A stretch of DNA of 36,681 nucleotides from contig JAFTRQ010000131.1 in the NCBI GenBank assembly GCA_017462125.1, positions 1 to 36,681 of the forward strand, in the 5' to 3' direction. This stretch comes from Clostridia bacterium (GTDB taxonomy: Bacteria > Bacillota_A > Clostridia > Oscillospirales > CAG-272). Below, in pieces: positions 7,807-16,132 of the stretch (position 1 is the first letter of the stretch; every line of letters starts with the position of its first letter). The translations under genes were made by a program, and so were the position numbers. The notes under the pieces were generated by a model that was given only the letters and a program-made list of their open reading frames with translations, was not told the DNA's origin and searched no databases.

Positions 7807-7841
7807 AGCCGTCCGTATTCGGAGTCTTATCCGAGACGGCT
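7807..7841 (+). promoter_or_regulatory. stem-loop in the pgi leader
   Basis: AGCCGTC (7807-7813) pairs with GACGGCT (7835-7841), and TCGGA (7819-7823) with TCCGA (7830-7834), leaving a one-sided 5-base bulge and a 6-base loop. No T run follows, so it is not a standard terminator. It ends 12 bases before the GGAGGTT ribosome binding site. It may stabilise the mRNA or bind a factor; the role is unknown. Confidence 0.5.
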
Positions 7842-7864
7842 TCTGTATATAACGGAGGTTAAAA

Positions 7865-9202
7865 ATGGCAATCAAGCTTTCCGACAAGTATTTGTCTCAA
7901 TTCATCGCAGAGCACGAGTATACAAACATACAGCCCGCAGTCAGCGCGGCTCATAAGCTTCTTCGTGAGAAGAGCGGCGCGGGTAACGATTTTCTCGGTT
8001 GGGTAGATCTTCCCGAGAACTACGACAAGGAGGAGTTCGCCAGAATCAAGGCGGCTTCCGCAAAGATTCAGAAGAGCTGTGACGTTTTCGTCGTTATCGG
8101 TATCGGAGGCTCTTATCTCGGCGCAAGAGCGGTCATCGAATTTCTGAAATCCGCAAACTATAACAATCTGAAAAAGGACACTCCCGACATCTATTTCGCA
8201 GGCTGTGATATCAGCGCGGTCTCTCTTGCCGAGCTCGTAGAGCTTTGCGAGGGCAGAGACGTTTGCATCAACGTTATCTCCAAGTCGGGTACTACCACCG
8301 AGCCTGCGGTTGCTTTCCGAGTATTCAGAGAAATGCTTGAAAAGAAATATGGCAAGGATGGCGCAAGAGAGAGAATCTTCGTTACCACCGACAGAGCCAA
8401 GGGAACGCTCAAGAGCTTTTCTACCGAGGCGGGATATGAGACCTTCGTGGTTCCCGACGACGTTGGAGGACGCTTCTCGGTGCTCACCGCAGTAGGACTT
8501 CTCCCCATTGCCGTTGCAGGCTGTGATATCGATGCGCTGATGCAGGGTGCCAACGCAGCCCGTCTCGCTTATGCAGACGAGGATATCGAAAAGAACGATG
8601 CATATAAGTATGCCGCAATCAGAAATATCCTTTACCGCAAGGGCAAGGTTACCGAAATTCTCGTAGGATATGAGAACTATGCAAAGATGCTTAACGAGTG
8701 GTGGAAGCAGCTTTACGGCGAGAGCGAGGGTAAGGATCTTCGCGGAATTTTCCCCGCGTCGGTCATTTTCTCCACCGATCTGCACTCTCTCGGTCAGTTT
8801 ATCCAGGAGGGTAACAGAAACCTCTTCGAGACCGTTATTTCCGTTGAGGACAACGGTATCGAGTTCAAGATCCCTCACGACGAGGCAAATATCGACGGAC
8901 TCAACTTCCTCTCGGGTGTTGACCTGAACACCGTTAAGAAGACCGCTATGCAGGGAACACTCTTGGCTCACGTTGACGGCGGTGTGCCCAACGTTCTCAT
9001 CGAAATGGCGGACAGAAGCGAGTATTCCCTCGGTTATCTCCTCTATTTCTTCGAGCTTGCCTGCGCAATTTCGGGCTATATGCTCGGCGTGAATCCCTTC
9101 AACCAGCCCGGTGTCGAGGCGTACAAGAAGAATATGTTCGCTCTCCTCGGTAAGCCCGGATATGAGGAGCTCCGCGCAGAATTGGAAGAAAAATTGAAAT
9201 AA
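7865..9202 (+). CDS. pgi: glucose-6-phosphate isomerase
   Basis: A 445-residue phosphoglucose isomerase interconverting glucose 6-phosphate and fructose 6-phosphate in glycolysis and gluconeogenesis. The length fits the shorter bacterial (Bacillus-type) form. Both family signatures are present: [13 protein letters not shown] around residues 198-211 and [16 protein letters not shown] around 408-423. The sugar-phosphate site ([12 protein letters not shown], then SKSGTTTE) and the catalytic-Glu region [10 protein letters not shown] are also clear. It has its own strong promoter, a structured leader and GGAGGTT 5 bases before the ATG, with optimised codons as expected of an abundant enzyme. No neighbour is glycolytic. 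Confidence 0.97.
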   Translation: MAIKLSDKYLSQFIAEHEYTNIQPAVSAAHKLLREKSGAGNDFLGWVDLPENYDKEEFARIKAASAKIQKSCDVFVVIGIGGSYLGARAVIEFLKSANYNNLKKDTPDIYFAGCDISAVSLAELVELCEGRDVCINVISKSGTTTEPAVAFRVFREMLEKKYGKDGARERIFVTTDRAKGTLKSFSTEAGYETFVVPDDVGGRFSVLTAVGLLPIAVAGCDIDALMQGANAARLAYADEDIEKNDAYKYAAIRNILYRKGKVTEILVGYENYAKMLNEWWKQLYGESEGKDLRGIFPASVIFSTDLHSLGQFIQEGNRNLFETVISVEDNGIEFKIPHDEANIDGLNFLSGVDLNTVKKTAMQGTLLAHVDGGVPNVLIEMADRSEYSLGYLLYFFELACAISGYMLGVNPFNQPGVEAYKKNMFALLGKPGYEELRAELEEKLK

Positions 9203-9227
9203 TTTTGCACAAATTTTATTTTACTAC

Positions 9228-9256
9228 TTGCAAAACACGGCAAACTATGCTATAAT
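9228..9256 (+). promoter_or_regulatory. sigma-A promoter of the small P-loop gene
   Basis: TTGCAA (9228-9233), 17 bp, TATAAT (9251-9256), with an extended -10 TG at 9248-9249. It is near consensus, implying good constitutive expression of the short gene downstream. Confidence 0.88.
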
Positions 9257-9331
9257 TATCTAAAGAATATAAAATTCCAACCGGAAACTCAAAAATACAT
9301 GGCCGCAAACAGGCGGCAGAAGGAGTACATT

Positions 9332-9739
9332 ATGGTTAAACTTATTATCGGCGTTAAGGGTACAGGCAAAACAAAGGCTCTCATTTCTATGGTAAATGAA
9401 GCAACCGAAAAGAGCAACGGTACCGTTGTTTGCATCGAAAAGGGTGTAGGTCTTCGTTTTGACGTTAAGTACACCGCTCGTCTTATCAATACAAACGAGT
9501 ATCTGATCTTCGACGCAGAGGCTCTTTACGGCTTCGTAGCAGGTATCCTCGCAAGCAATCACGACGTTACCGATCTCTTCATCGACGGCGCGCTCAAGAT
9601 CGCCAACAACGATGTTGCGGCATTTGAGGCATTCGTTAAGGAAGTTGATGAGCTTACAAACAAGATGGACGTGAACGTTGTGATCACATCCTCTATTCCC
9701 ACAGAGGAAGCAAGCGATCTCGTTAAGAAGTATATCTGA
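9332..9739 (+). CDS. small P-loop NTPase-like protein of unknown function
   Basis: A 135-residue protein. It begins with a beta strand and a Walker A loop GVKGTGKT (residues 7-14) and has a plausible Walker B strand ending in Asp (LFIDG). Short proteins of this pattern occur in Clostridia and are sometimes labelled twitching motility protein PilT, but the rest of a PilT ATPase is absent and no pilus gene is nearby, so that name is not supported. It could be a minimal nucleotide switch. The ATG at 9332 follows AAGGAGT by 5 bases; an earlier in-frame ATG at 9299 has no site. Codon choice is similar to that of pgi, and with its strong promoter suggests high expression. Confidence 0.7.
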   Translation: MVKLIIGVKGTGKTKALISMVNEATEKSNGTVVCIEKGVGLRFDVKYTARLINTNEYLIFDAEALYGFVAGILASNHDVTDLFIDGALKIANNDVAAFEAFVKEVDELTNKMDVNVVITSSIPTEEASDLVKKYI

Positions 9740-9768
9740 TCGATAATTTGATATCTACTTGACGTATG

Positions 9769-9787
9769 CTCTGCCATTATGGCGGAG
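9769..9787 (+). other. stem-loop downstream of the small P-loop gene
   Basis: CTCTGCC (9769-9775) pairs with GGCGGAG (9781-9787), one G-T wobble, loop ATTAT. No T run follows. It is the first of two hairpins in the 125-base gap before the Lrp gene. Confidence 0.4.
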
Positions 9788-9803
9788 ATGCGGCAGGACG
9801 CGC

Positions 9804-9845
9804 GGGGTGTAAGCAATTTTTGTTTGCACCCCCGTTACGCTTTTT
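9804..9845 (+). terminator. probable terminator before the Lrp-like gene
   Basis: GGGGT (9804-9808) pairs with ACCCC (9828-9832) and GCAA (9813-9816) with TTGC (9824-9827), leaving a 4-base bulge. A run of five T's follows at 9841-9845, after a short spacer. The stem is imperfect and set back from the T run, so termination may be partial. Confidence 0.45.
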
Positions 9846-9864
9846 ATTAGCTTGGAGGTATAAA

Positions 9865-10347
9865 ATGAATACAAAGGTGCTAAAAATTCTTGCGGACAAT
9901 GCCCGCTGCCCCATTGAGGATATCGCTGTTATGACAGACCTTTCGGAGAAGGAGGTAACAGAGGATATCAAGGAGCTTGAAAAGGCAGGACTGATCAGAG
10001 GCTATAAGGCCGTGATCGACTGGGAAAAGCTTGACAACGCATACGTTTCCGCGCTTATCGAGCTGAAGGTCATCCCTCAGGAGGAGTTTGGCTTTGAGAA
10101 GGTTGCGGAGACTATTATGAAATACAGAGAGGTGGAGACAGTCTATCTGATGTCGGGCTCTTATGACCTTTGCGTTATCGTAAAGGGAAAGACCTTCCAG
10201 GAGGTTGCGATGTTCGTGGCAAAGGAGCTTGCTACAATGCACGAGGTTACCTCTACCGCCACTCACTTTGTGCTTCGCCGTTATAAGGAGCTTGACGTGG
10301 AGCTTGTAGGCGACGAGCAGGATGACAGAGGTGCATACTCCTTATGA
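9865..10347 (+). CDS. Lrp/AsnC family transcriptional regulator
   Basis: A 160-residue regulator with the two-part Lrp/AsnC layout. An N-terminal winged helix-turn-helix (about residues 3-55, including EDIAVMTDLSEKEVTEDIKELEKAGLI) is followed by an RAM/AsnC ligand domain (about 65-145, containing VETVYLMSGSYDLCVIVKG). Such proteins form octamers or larger and respond to amino acids. The ATG at 9865 follows TTGGAGGTA by 5 bases; the frame upstream runs through the preceding hairpin and is not coding. Its stop overlaps the aminotransferase start by 4 bases (ATGA), so the two are translationally coupled. Control of that aminotransferase by this protein is a reasonable inference. Confidence 0.9.
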   Translation: MNTKVLKILADNARCPIEDIAVMTDLSEKEVTEDIKELEKAGLIRGYKAVIDWEKLDNAYVSALIELKVIPQEEFGFEKVAETIMKYREVETVYLMSGSYDLCVIVKGKTFQEVAMFVAKELATMHEVTSTATHFVLRRYKELDVELVGDEQDDRGAYSL

Positions 10348-11525
10348 TGGATTACGATCGTATACTTAACCCAACGGTAACACGGGATATCAAGCCGTCG
10401 GGTATCAGAAGATTTTTTGACATTGCCGCTACCATGGACGACGTTATTTCCTTGGGTGTGGGAGAGCCCGATTTTCCTACGCCTTGGCACATCAGACGTG
10501 CGGGAATCAAATCCTTGGAGGGCAGTAAGACCCGATATACCTCCAATGCGGGATTGATCGAGCTCAGACGCGAGATCTGTAATTATATCTCCCGCCGCTA
10601 CGGTGTGGAGTACGACCATAAAACCGAGGTGCTTGTCACCGTCGGCGGTAGTGAGGGCATCGATGGCGCGATCCGCGCGCTCGTTTCCCCCGGAGACGAG
10701 GTCATTATCCCTCAGCCCAGCTTCGTTTGCTACGAGCCTATCGTCCGCCTTGCGGGCGGTGTCCCCGTTATTGTAGAGCTGAAGGCGGAAAATGAATTTC
10801 GCCTTACGGCAGAAGAGCTCCGCGCCGCTATCACCGACAAGACAAAGCTTCTTGTTTTTCCGTTCCCCTGCAATCCTACAGGTGCGATTATGGAAAGAGA
10901 AGACCTTGAAGCGGTTGCCGAGGTGCTTCGCGGAACCGATGTCTGTGTCCTTTCCGACGAGATCTATTCCGAGCTGACCTATGGCGGCAAACGCCACGTT
11001 TCCATTGCGTCGGTGGACGGTATGAGAGAGAGGACCGTGCTGATCAACGGCTTTTCCAAGGCTTATTCTATGACGGGCTGGAGAATGGGTTATGCCTGTG
11101 CTCCCGCACCGATCATCGCGCAGATGACCAAGATCCATCAGTATGCCATTATGTCTGCACCCACCACCTCGCAGTATGCGGCTGTAGAAGCTATGAAGAA
11201 CGGTGACGACGATATTGCAGATATGGTAGCGGAGTACGATATGCGTCGCAGACTGATCGTGGATGGCTTCAACAAGATCGGTATGGATTGCTTCGAGCCC
11301 AAGGGCGCGTTCTATTGCTTCCCATCCATCAAGCGCACGGGTATGACAAGCGAGGAATTTTGCGAGCGACTTTTGATGACCAAAAAGGTTGCCGTCGTTC
11401 CCGGAAGTGCGTTCGGTGTGAGCGGAGAAGGGTTTATCCGCGTATCCTATTGCTATTCTATGAGTCATATCAAGGAAGCGCTTGCGAGGATCGAAGAATT
11501 TCTCCGTGAGCTTCCGAAAGCTTGA
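10344..11525 (+). CDS. PLP-dependent aminotransferase, class I/II (PatA/AspC-like)
   Basis: A 393-residue fold-type I aminotransferase moving an amino group between an amino acid and a 2-oxoacid. The PLP Lys is residue 239 in the family motif SKAYSMTGWRMGY. Upstream are VTVGGSEGID (phosphate-binding turn), FPFPCNPTGA, and VLSDEIYSEL with the Asp that contacts the PLP ring nitrogen. A C-terminal GEGFIRVSYC holds the carboxylate-binding Arg. Substrate class (aromatic, alanine or aspartate) cannot be read from sequence. Start ATG 10344 gives an ATGA overlap; a second ATG at 10347 is possible. The pairing with an Lrp-type gene is common in Clostridia and suggests amino-acid-responsive expression. 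Confidence 0.93.
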   Translation: MMDYDRILNPTVTRDIKPSGIRRFFDIAATMDDVISLGVGEPDFPTPWHIRRAGIKSLEGSKTRYTSNAGLIELRREICNYISRRYGVEYDHKTEVLVTVGGSEGIDGAIRALVSPGDEVIIPQPSFVCYEPIVRLAGGVPVIVELKAENEFRLTAEELRAAITDKTKLLVFPFPCNPTGAIMEREDLEAVAEVLRGTDVCVLSDEIYSELTYGGKRHVSIASVDGMRERTVLINGFSKAYSMTGWRMGYACAPAPIIAQMTKIHQYAIMSAPTTSQYAAVEAMKNGDDDIADMVAEYDMRRRLIVDGFNKIGMDCFEPKGAFYCFPSIKRTGMTSEEFCERLLMTKKVAVVPGSAFGVSGEGFIRVSYCYSMSHIKEALARIEEFLRELPKA

Positions 11526-11533
11526 GGTGTATG

Positions 11534-12295
11534 ATGAAACTGTCTCAAAATGACTTGAATCTGCGTAAAAAGCTGTATTTGGTCAGTGCCGTGTCCTTTG
11601 CGGTGCTGTATTCGCTGTGCTGTTTCGTGATCTCTCCCTTGAACGTCAGCGTTAACAGTAATATCGCATTTGGTGAAACGATCCTCCCCGATCTGCTGTA
11701 TTATCTTGGTAAAATTGCAGAGCTTGCGGCGATCGCGGTATCCTATGCAACGATCATTTACGGAATCTATCGCTTCAGTTTGTTGGGCTCGAAGGGGAGC
11801 GTTGCCATCTTCCTGCTTGCCACGGTATGTAAATATACCGCCAATACGCTGGTATCGTGGCTGTTTGATGGTGGAATCCCTTCGGCATGGCTGTGGGATC
11901 TGATCAACGTGCTGTTCTATACCTTGCTTGAAGCAATACAGCTTGCCGTTGTGCTTCTTTTCGTCAATTCGATCCTGACCCGCCAGAAGCAAAAAGACAA
12001 GATCCTTTCCGCGGCAGGGAAGGCAATACCCGTCTACCCGTTCCGCAAGGCGTACGATAAGGAGAATTGCCTGATGCGCGCGGCTATGGCTGCTGCTGCG
12101 GTCGTCTTCGTGTCCAAGATTTTCGGTCAGCTTGTTAATGACGTCTACTATATCCTTGCGGCAGGTATGCCCAAGGAGGTAAACACCGTCATTCTGATGC
12201 TTGTGTCCTATCTTTCCCATGCGTTGTTTGGCGCGATCTGCTACGTTGCGGTGATCCTAACGCTGTTGAAGCTTGTGGAAAAGCCTGAAAAATAA
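11534..12295 (+). CDS. hypothetical integral membrane protein, about six TM segments
   Basis: A 253-residue hydrophobic protein I do not recognise. Predicted membrane spans are roughly residues 14-33, 55-80, 88-110, 118-145, 182-205 and 220-246. A cytosolic-looking basic loop (TRQKQKDK, then FRKAYDKEN) lies between spans four and five. No transporter or enzyme motif is visible. The ATG at 11534 sits 4 bases after GAGGTG; the ATG at 11531 would be too close. It begins 8 bases after the aminotransferase stop, so it is the third gene of the Lrp-aminotransferase operon. A role linked to that amino acid is possible but unproven. A strong terminator follows. Confidence 0.7.
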   Translation: MKLSQNDLNLRKKLYLVSAVSFAVLYSLCCFVISPLNVSVNSNIAFGETILPDLLYYLGKIAELAAIAVSYATIIYGIYRFSLLGSKGSVAIFLLATVCKYTANTLVSWLFDGGIPSAWLWDLINVLFYTLLEAIQLAVVLLFVNSILTRQKQKDKILSAAGKAIPVYPFRKAYDKENCLMRAAMAAAAVVFVSKIFGQLVNDVYYILAAGMPKEVNTVILMLVSYLSHALFGAICYVAVILTLLKLVEKPEK

Positions 12296-12318
12296 AAGTC
12301 ACAAAAAATTTACAATTC

Positions 12319-12352
12319 AAGGCTCTCGCACTTATGGGCGAGAGCCTTTTTT
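12319..12352 (+). terminator. strong intrinsic terminator
   Basis: GGCTCTCGC (12321-12329) pairs perfectly with GCGAGAGCC (12338-12346), 8-base loop, extended by A-T pairs into six T's. It ends the Lrp-aminotransferase-membrane protein unit. The rest of the gap to pncB holds a promoter and a very AT-rich stretch (about 12470-12525). Confidence 0.92.
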
Positions 12353-12445
12353 CGTAGAAAAGTGCGTTTTGGCTTCCGCGAATGCTCAGTTGCAAAAAAA
12401 GACGTAAAAAACTGCAAAAAAACCTTATAATTATTGCGAAATCCC

Positions 12446-12475
12446 TTGACTTTAGGGGGTATTATCTGTTATAAT
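12446..12475 (+). promoter_or_regulatory. sigma-A promoter of pncB and perhaps the downstream run
   Basis: TTGACT (12446-12451), 18 bp, TATAAT (12470-12475), with an extended -10 TG at 12467-12468. The leader of about 100 bases is AT-rich and contains a TTAATTTATAATTAA near-palindrome, a possible operator, though this is only a guess. Confidence 0.8.
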
Positions 12476-12579
12476 ATATATTAACCCTTAATTTATAATT
12501 AATATAATAAATTTTTTTAATACATACACTCGTACTTGTTTTTCCCCAATGAGAAACTGTTGAAAGGAAGGAACCGTTT

Positions 12580-14040
12580 ATGAAGGATATCAGCAGAAAT
12601 CTTACGATGCTTTGCGATTTTTATGAGCTTACTATGAGTAACGGATATTTCAAATGTGGCATCAAGGATAAAACCGTTTATTTTGATCTCTTCTACCGTG
12701 ATAATCCCGACGGTGGCGGCTTTGCCGTTGTTGCAGGCCTCGAGCAGATCGTTGAATATATTAACGACCTTCATTTTGATAGTGACGATATCGAGTTTTT
12801 GCGCTCCAAGGGGCTGTTTGACGAGGAATTTCTCGAATATCTTGCTACCTTCCGCTTTACGGGAGATATCTGGGCGATTCCCGAGGGAACCGTGGTCTTT
12901 CCGGGTGAGCCTCTGCTGACTGTGCGCGCAAAGGCTATCGAGGCGCAATTCATCGAGACCTATCTTTTGATGATCATTAACCACGAATCCTTGATCGCAA
13001 CCAAGGCGGCAAGATTGACGAGAGCCGCCAAGGGAAGAACGATCAGTGAGTTCGGATCCCGCCGCGCGCAGGGCGCCGATGCAGCGATCCTTGGCGCGAG
13101 AGCGGCCTATATCGGCGGTGTTGGCTCTACTGCGTGCACCATCACGGATCAGGTGTACGGCGTTCCCGCAACGGGAACGATGGCACACGCCTGGGTGCAG
13201 ATGTTTGATACCGAATATGAAGCGTTCAAGACCTATTGCGAGATCTATCCCGACCATGCCACGCTTCTCGTAGATACCTATAACGTGCTTGAATCGGGTG
13301 TGCCAAATGCCATTAAGGTGTTTAACGAGGTGCTGAAGCCCCGCGGAATTACAAAATGCGGTATTCGAATCGATTCGGGAGATATCACGTATCTGACGAA
13401 GAAGTGCAGAAAAATGCTTGACGAAGCGGGATGGACCGATTGCAAGATCATTGTTTCCAACTCGCTTGACGAATATATTATCCGCGAGCTGATCCGTCAG
13501 GGCGCAGAGGTCGACGGCTTCGGCGTCGGCGAACGGTTGATCACAGCTAAGAGTCACCCTGTTTTCGGTGCGGTTTATAAGCTGTGTGCAGTAGAGAATG
13601 AGGACGGCAGTGTGCGTCCGAAGATCAAGATCAGCGAAAACGTGGGAAAGATCACCACGCCTCACTTCAAAAAGATCTACAGATTGCGAGGAAAGGATAC
13701 GGGTAAAGCCGAAGCCGATCTGATCTGCGTGTACGATGAGGTCATCGATGACTCCAAGCCCTTGGAGATCTTCGATCCCGAGCACGTGTGGAAGAGAAAG
13801 CTGATGGAGAACTATACCGCAGAGGAGCTGTTGGTGCCTGTCTTCAAGGACGGCAAGCAGGTCTACGCGCTCCCGACTCTGGAGGAGATCAGAGCGCATC
13901 ACCAAAGAGAGATCGAGGGAATGTGGGAGGAAGTTCGACGCTTTACCAATCCTCACAACTATTACGTTGACCTTTCCGAAAAGCTTTGGAATATTAAGCA
14001 TAATATGCTCCGTGAGAGCAGAAGCCCCAAGAAAAACTGA
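12580..14040 (+). CDS. pncB: nicotinate phosphoribosyltransferase
   Basis: A 486-residue NAPRTase of the longer Gram-positive type. It makes nicotinate mononucleotide from nicotinate and PRPP with ATP coupling, in NAD salvage. Recognisable stretches are the opening LTMLCDFYELTMSNGYF, the phosphate-binding EFGSRRAQG, GTMAHAW with His203 as the likely autophosphorylated residue, IRIDSGD, and GFGVGERLITAKS. The C-terminal region reads as a complete family end. It is cytosolic. AAGGAAGGAA precedes the ATG. The upstream terminator and promoter make it the first gene of a transcript; cdaA follows after 69 bases containing two small hairpins but no clear terminator. Confidence 0.95.
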   Translation: MKDISRNLTMLCDFYELTMSNGYFKCGIKDKTVYFDLFYRDNPDGGGFAVVAGLEQIVEYINDLHFDSDDIEFLRSKGLFDEEFLEYLATFRFTGDIWAIPEGTVVFPGEPLLTVRAKAIEAQFIETYLLMIINHESLIATKAARLTRAAKGRTISEFGSRRAQGADAAILGARAAYIGGVGSTACTITDQVYGVPATGTMAHAWVQMFDTEYEAFKTYCEIYPDHATLLVDTYNVLESGVPNAIKVFNEVLKPRGITKCGIRIDSGDITYLTKKCRKMLDEAGWTDCKIIVSNSLDEYIIRELIRQGAEVDGFGVGERLITAKSHPVFGAVYKLCAVENEDGSVRPKIKISENVGKITTPHFKKIYRLRGKDTGKAEADLICVYDEVIDDSKPLEIFDPEHVWKRKLMENYTAEELLVPVFKDGKQVYALPTLEEIRAHHQREIEGMWEEVRRFTNPHNYYVDLSEKLWNIKHNMLRESRSPKKN

Positions 14041-14109
14041 TCGGCAGGTGATCCTGTCACGTAACGGCTTTCATTGCCGTACAGATCAAAGAAAGGAAGT
14101 GCCAGACAG

Positions 14110-15111
14110 ATGCAACAAGAAAAATCCGTGAGCCTGTGGAGCAGGATCGTAGAATTTTTTCAGGATTATATAGCGTTTCCGTTTACAGGCCAGAACTTTA
14201 CGTTCATCCATATCATAGATATACTGTTGCTTTCCGCGCTGTTGTATATGGTGTACAAATTCATCAGAGACAGACATGCGGGAAGGATCGTTATGGGATT
14301 CGGTTTGCTGATCGTGATCTACGTTCTCAGTGACGTGTTGGGTATGATCGCTATCAATTCGATCTTCAAAAACTTCTTTACCGTCGGTATTATCGCGGTG
14401 GTCGTGCTGTTCCAGCCCGAGTTGAGAGAGGTTCTTGAGGAATTCGGTACCACTACCTCGATGAATCTCAAAAGAATCAGAAGCCGATACAGCACGGACG
14501 ACGAGCAGGTCTTGCAGGCGGTTGATGAGATCTGCGCGGCGGCATTTGAGCTTTCCGCCAAGGGCGAGGGCGCGCTGATCGTGCTCGAGCGTACAAGCAG
14601 ACTCCGCAATCAGATGTCCGAGGGCACTCCCATCGACGCGGTGGTCTCCAGACAGCTGCTCTGCAATATCTTTGTCAATAAATCCCCCCTGCACGACGGT
14701 GCGGTGATCATCAGAAATTGCAGAATCGTGTCTGCGTCCAATAAGTCGAAGACGATCTCCGAGAATGACGTCGTTGCCGAGGGCCTTGGCACGCGTCATC
14801 GCGCCGCGCTGAAGATCAGCGAGGTCAGCGATGCGGTGGTGCTGGTCGTTTCCGAGGAAACGGGAACGATCTCGATCGCAAACAATAAGCTTCTCAAGCG
14901 CCACTATAACGATATCGGACAGGGCGGCAGACATAAGTCCAGTGACCTGCGCGATGATCTGTTCAAGCTGTTGACAGGTAAGAGCGTTGCCGATATGACG
15001 ACGAATCCCTTTGCCTCCGGAGCAAACGAGCCCTCTGCGACTTCGACCGAGGGGCCGGACGAGGAGCTTCACGACGTGGAAGAAATCGATAAGGGAGGTG
15101 CGGAAAACTGA
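14110..15111 (+). CDS. cdaA: diadenylate cyclase CdaA
   Basis: A 333-residue membrane diadenylate cyclase that condenses two ATP to c-di-AMP, which controls potassium and osmolyte transport. Three N-terminal membrane spans (about residues 32-50, 57-80, 85-101) are followed by a short linker and the DAC domain. Catalytic motifs are intact: D196-G-A (PLHDGAV) and R229-H-R (GTRHRAA). The C-terminal 60 residues are acidic and low-complexity. The ATG at 14110 lies 10 bases after AAAGGAAG, slightly long; the in-frame TTG at 14074 looks worse. Its TGA overlaps the cdaR ATG by one base, as expected of a cdaA-cdaR pair. The usual third gene, glmM, is not next. Confidence 0.95.
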   Translation: MQQEKSVSLWSRIVEFFQDYIAFPFTGQNFTFIHIIDILLLSALLYMVYKFIRDRHAGRIVMGFGLLIVIYVLSDVLGMIAINSIFKNFFTVGIIAVVVLFQPELREVLEEFGTTTSMNLKRIRSRYSTDDEQVLQAVDEICAAAFELSAKGEGALIVLERTSRLRNQMSEGTPIDAVVSRQLLCNIFVNKSPLHDGAVIIRNCRIVSASNKSKTISENDVVAEGLGTRHRAALKISEVSDAVVLVVSEETGTISIANNKLLKRHYNDIGQGGRHKSSDLRDDLFKLLTGKSVADMTTNPFASGANEPSATSTEGPDEELHDVEEIDKGGAEN

Positions 15112-16121
15112 TGAAGCAGTATGATTTCAGAAAAGACCCCGAGAAAAAAGGGGATGAGGGTATTACGGTTGCGCACACTCCCAAGCGAAAGCTTGACATC
15201 GTGCCCAGAATCGTGTGCCTGATCATTGCGGCATTTATCTGGATCTATATGGTCAACCTCAACGATACCGATATTACCTCGACGCTGACGCTGAAGATCA
15301 ACGTGACGGGTGTTGACGAGCTTCGCGCTCAGGATAATATGGTGATCTACGGTATGGATAAATCTACCGTTACCATTACCGTCAAGGGCTCTAACAGAGA
15401 CCTTCGGAAATACAGCGAATCGGATTACGTTGCCACCGTGGACGTCAGCCAGCTCTCGAAGGATGGCAAGCACAGTCTGCCCATCAGTATCAAGACTCCG
15501 TCGGGATCCAGCATCACCGTTGTGGGAACAGACCCGCAGAACGTCAATCTGTATTCGGATTACAGCGTGACGAAAAGCGTGCGCTTTGAGGTTCTGCGCG
15601 GTAGTATGACCACGATCACTACGTATAAATACGAGATCGTGCAAAGCGATTATTACGTAGATATTACCGGTCCTCGCGCTATGGTGGATATCATCGATTC
15701 CGCGCAGTATCATATCGACGGCGAGTTTTACAGCAGTAAGAGCTTTGCGGGCTTTGCGCTCCTGTTCTGCGATAAGAACGGCGATTTCGTCTCCTTTGAG
15801 GAGGGTGCGATCTCCTATTCTACTGCGGATATTACGGTCAAGGTCAACGTTACTGCTCAGAAGAGCATACCCGTCGTCGTGAAGATCTCGGGCATCGGAG
15901 AGGATCTCGTGGCCAAGCCCGAGCTCAGCTACGTGACCGTGTACGGCGACCCCGTTGCATTGGAGCAGGTGTCGGAATATACCGTATACCTCACCGAGGT
16001 CATTCTTGGGCGAAATCCCGAGGTGACACTCAGCAGCGATAACCTGCCTGAAGGTGTGACCGTGGAGAATGAGGGCGGCAGCTTTACCATCTTCATAGAA
16101 GAATCCGCAAGTAAACAATGA
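15111..16121 (+). CDS. cdaR: YbbR-domain regulator of diadenylate cyclase (CdaR)
   Basis: A 336-residue protein with one N-terminal membrane span (about residues 32-48, then VNLNDTDI). A long extracytoplasmic part is made of about three YbbR-type beta repeats. Repeat ends are visible as TVTITVKGS, then YYVDITGP, then LSYVTVYGDP. CdaR proteins bind CdaA in the membrane and tune c-di-AMP output. A strong GGGAGGTG site lies inside the end of cdaA, and the one-base stop/start overlap indicates coupled translation. Its C-terminus is followed within 11 bases by the FAD protein gene. Confidence 0.92.
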   Translation: MKQYDFRKDPEKKGDEGITVAHTPKRKLDIVPRIVCLIIAAFIWIYMVNLNDTDITSTLTLKINVTGVDELRAQDNMVIYGMDKSTVTITVKGSNRDLRKYSESDYVATVDVSQLSKDGKHSLPISIKTPSGSSITVVGTDPQNVNLYSDYSVTKSVRFEVLRGSMTTITTYKYEIVQSDYYVDITGPRAMVDIIDSAQYHIDGEFYSSKSFAGFALLFCDKNGDFVSFEEGAISYSTADITVKVNVTAQKSIPVVVKISGIGEDLVAKPELSYVTVYGDPVALEQVSEYTVYLTEVILGRNPEVTLSSDNLPEGVTVENEGGSFTIFIEESASKQ

Positions 16122-16132
16122 TTCGGTGATCC

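Noticed and set aside
9332..9739. Calling the small P-loop gene a PilT twitching-motility ATPase
   Set aside because: Only the nucleotide-binding loop is shared; length and neighbours do not fit.
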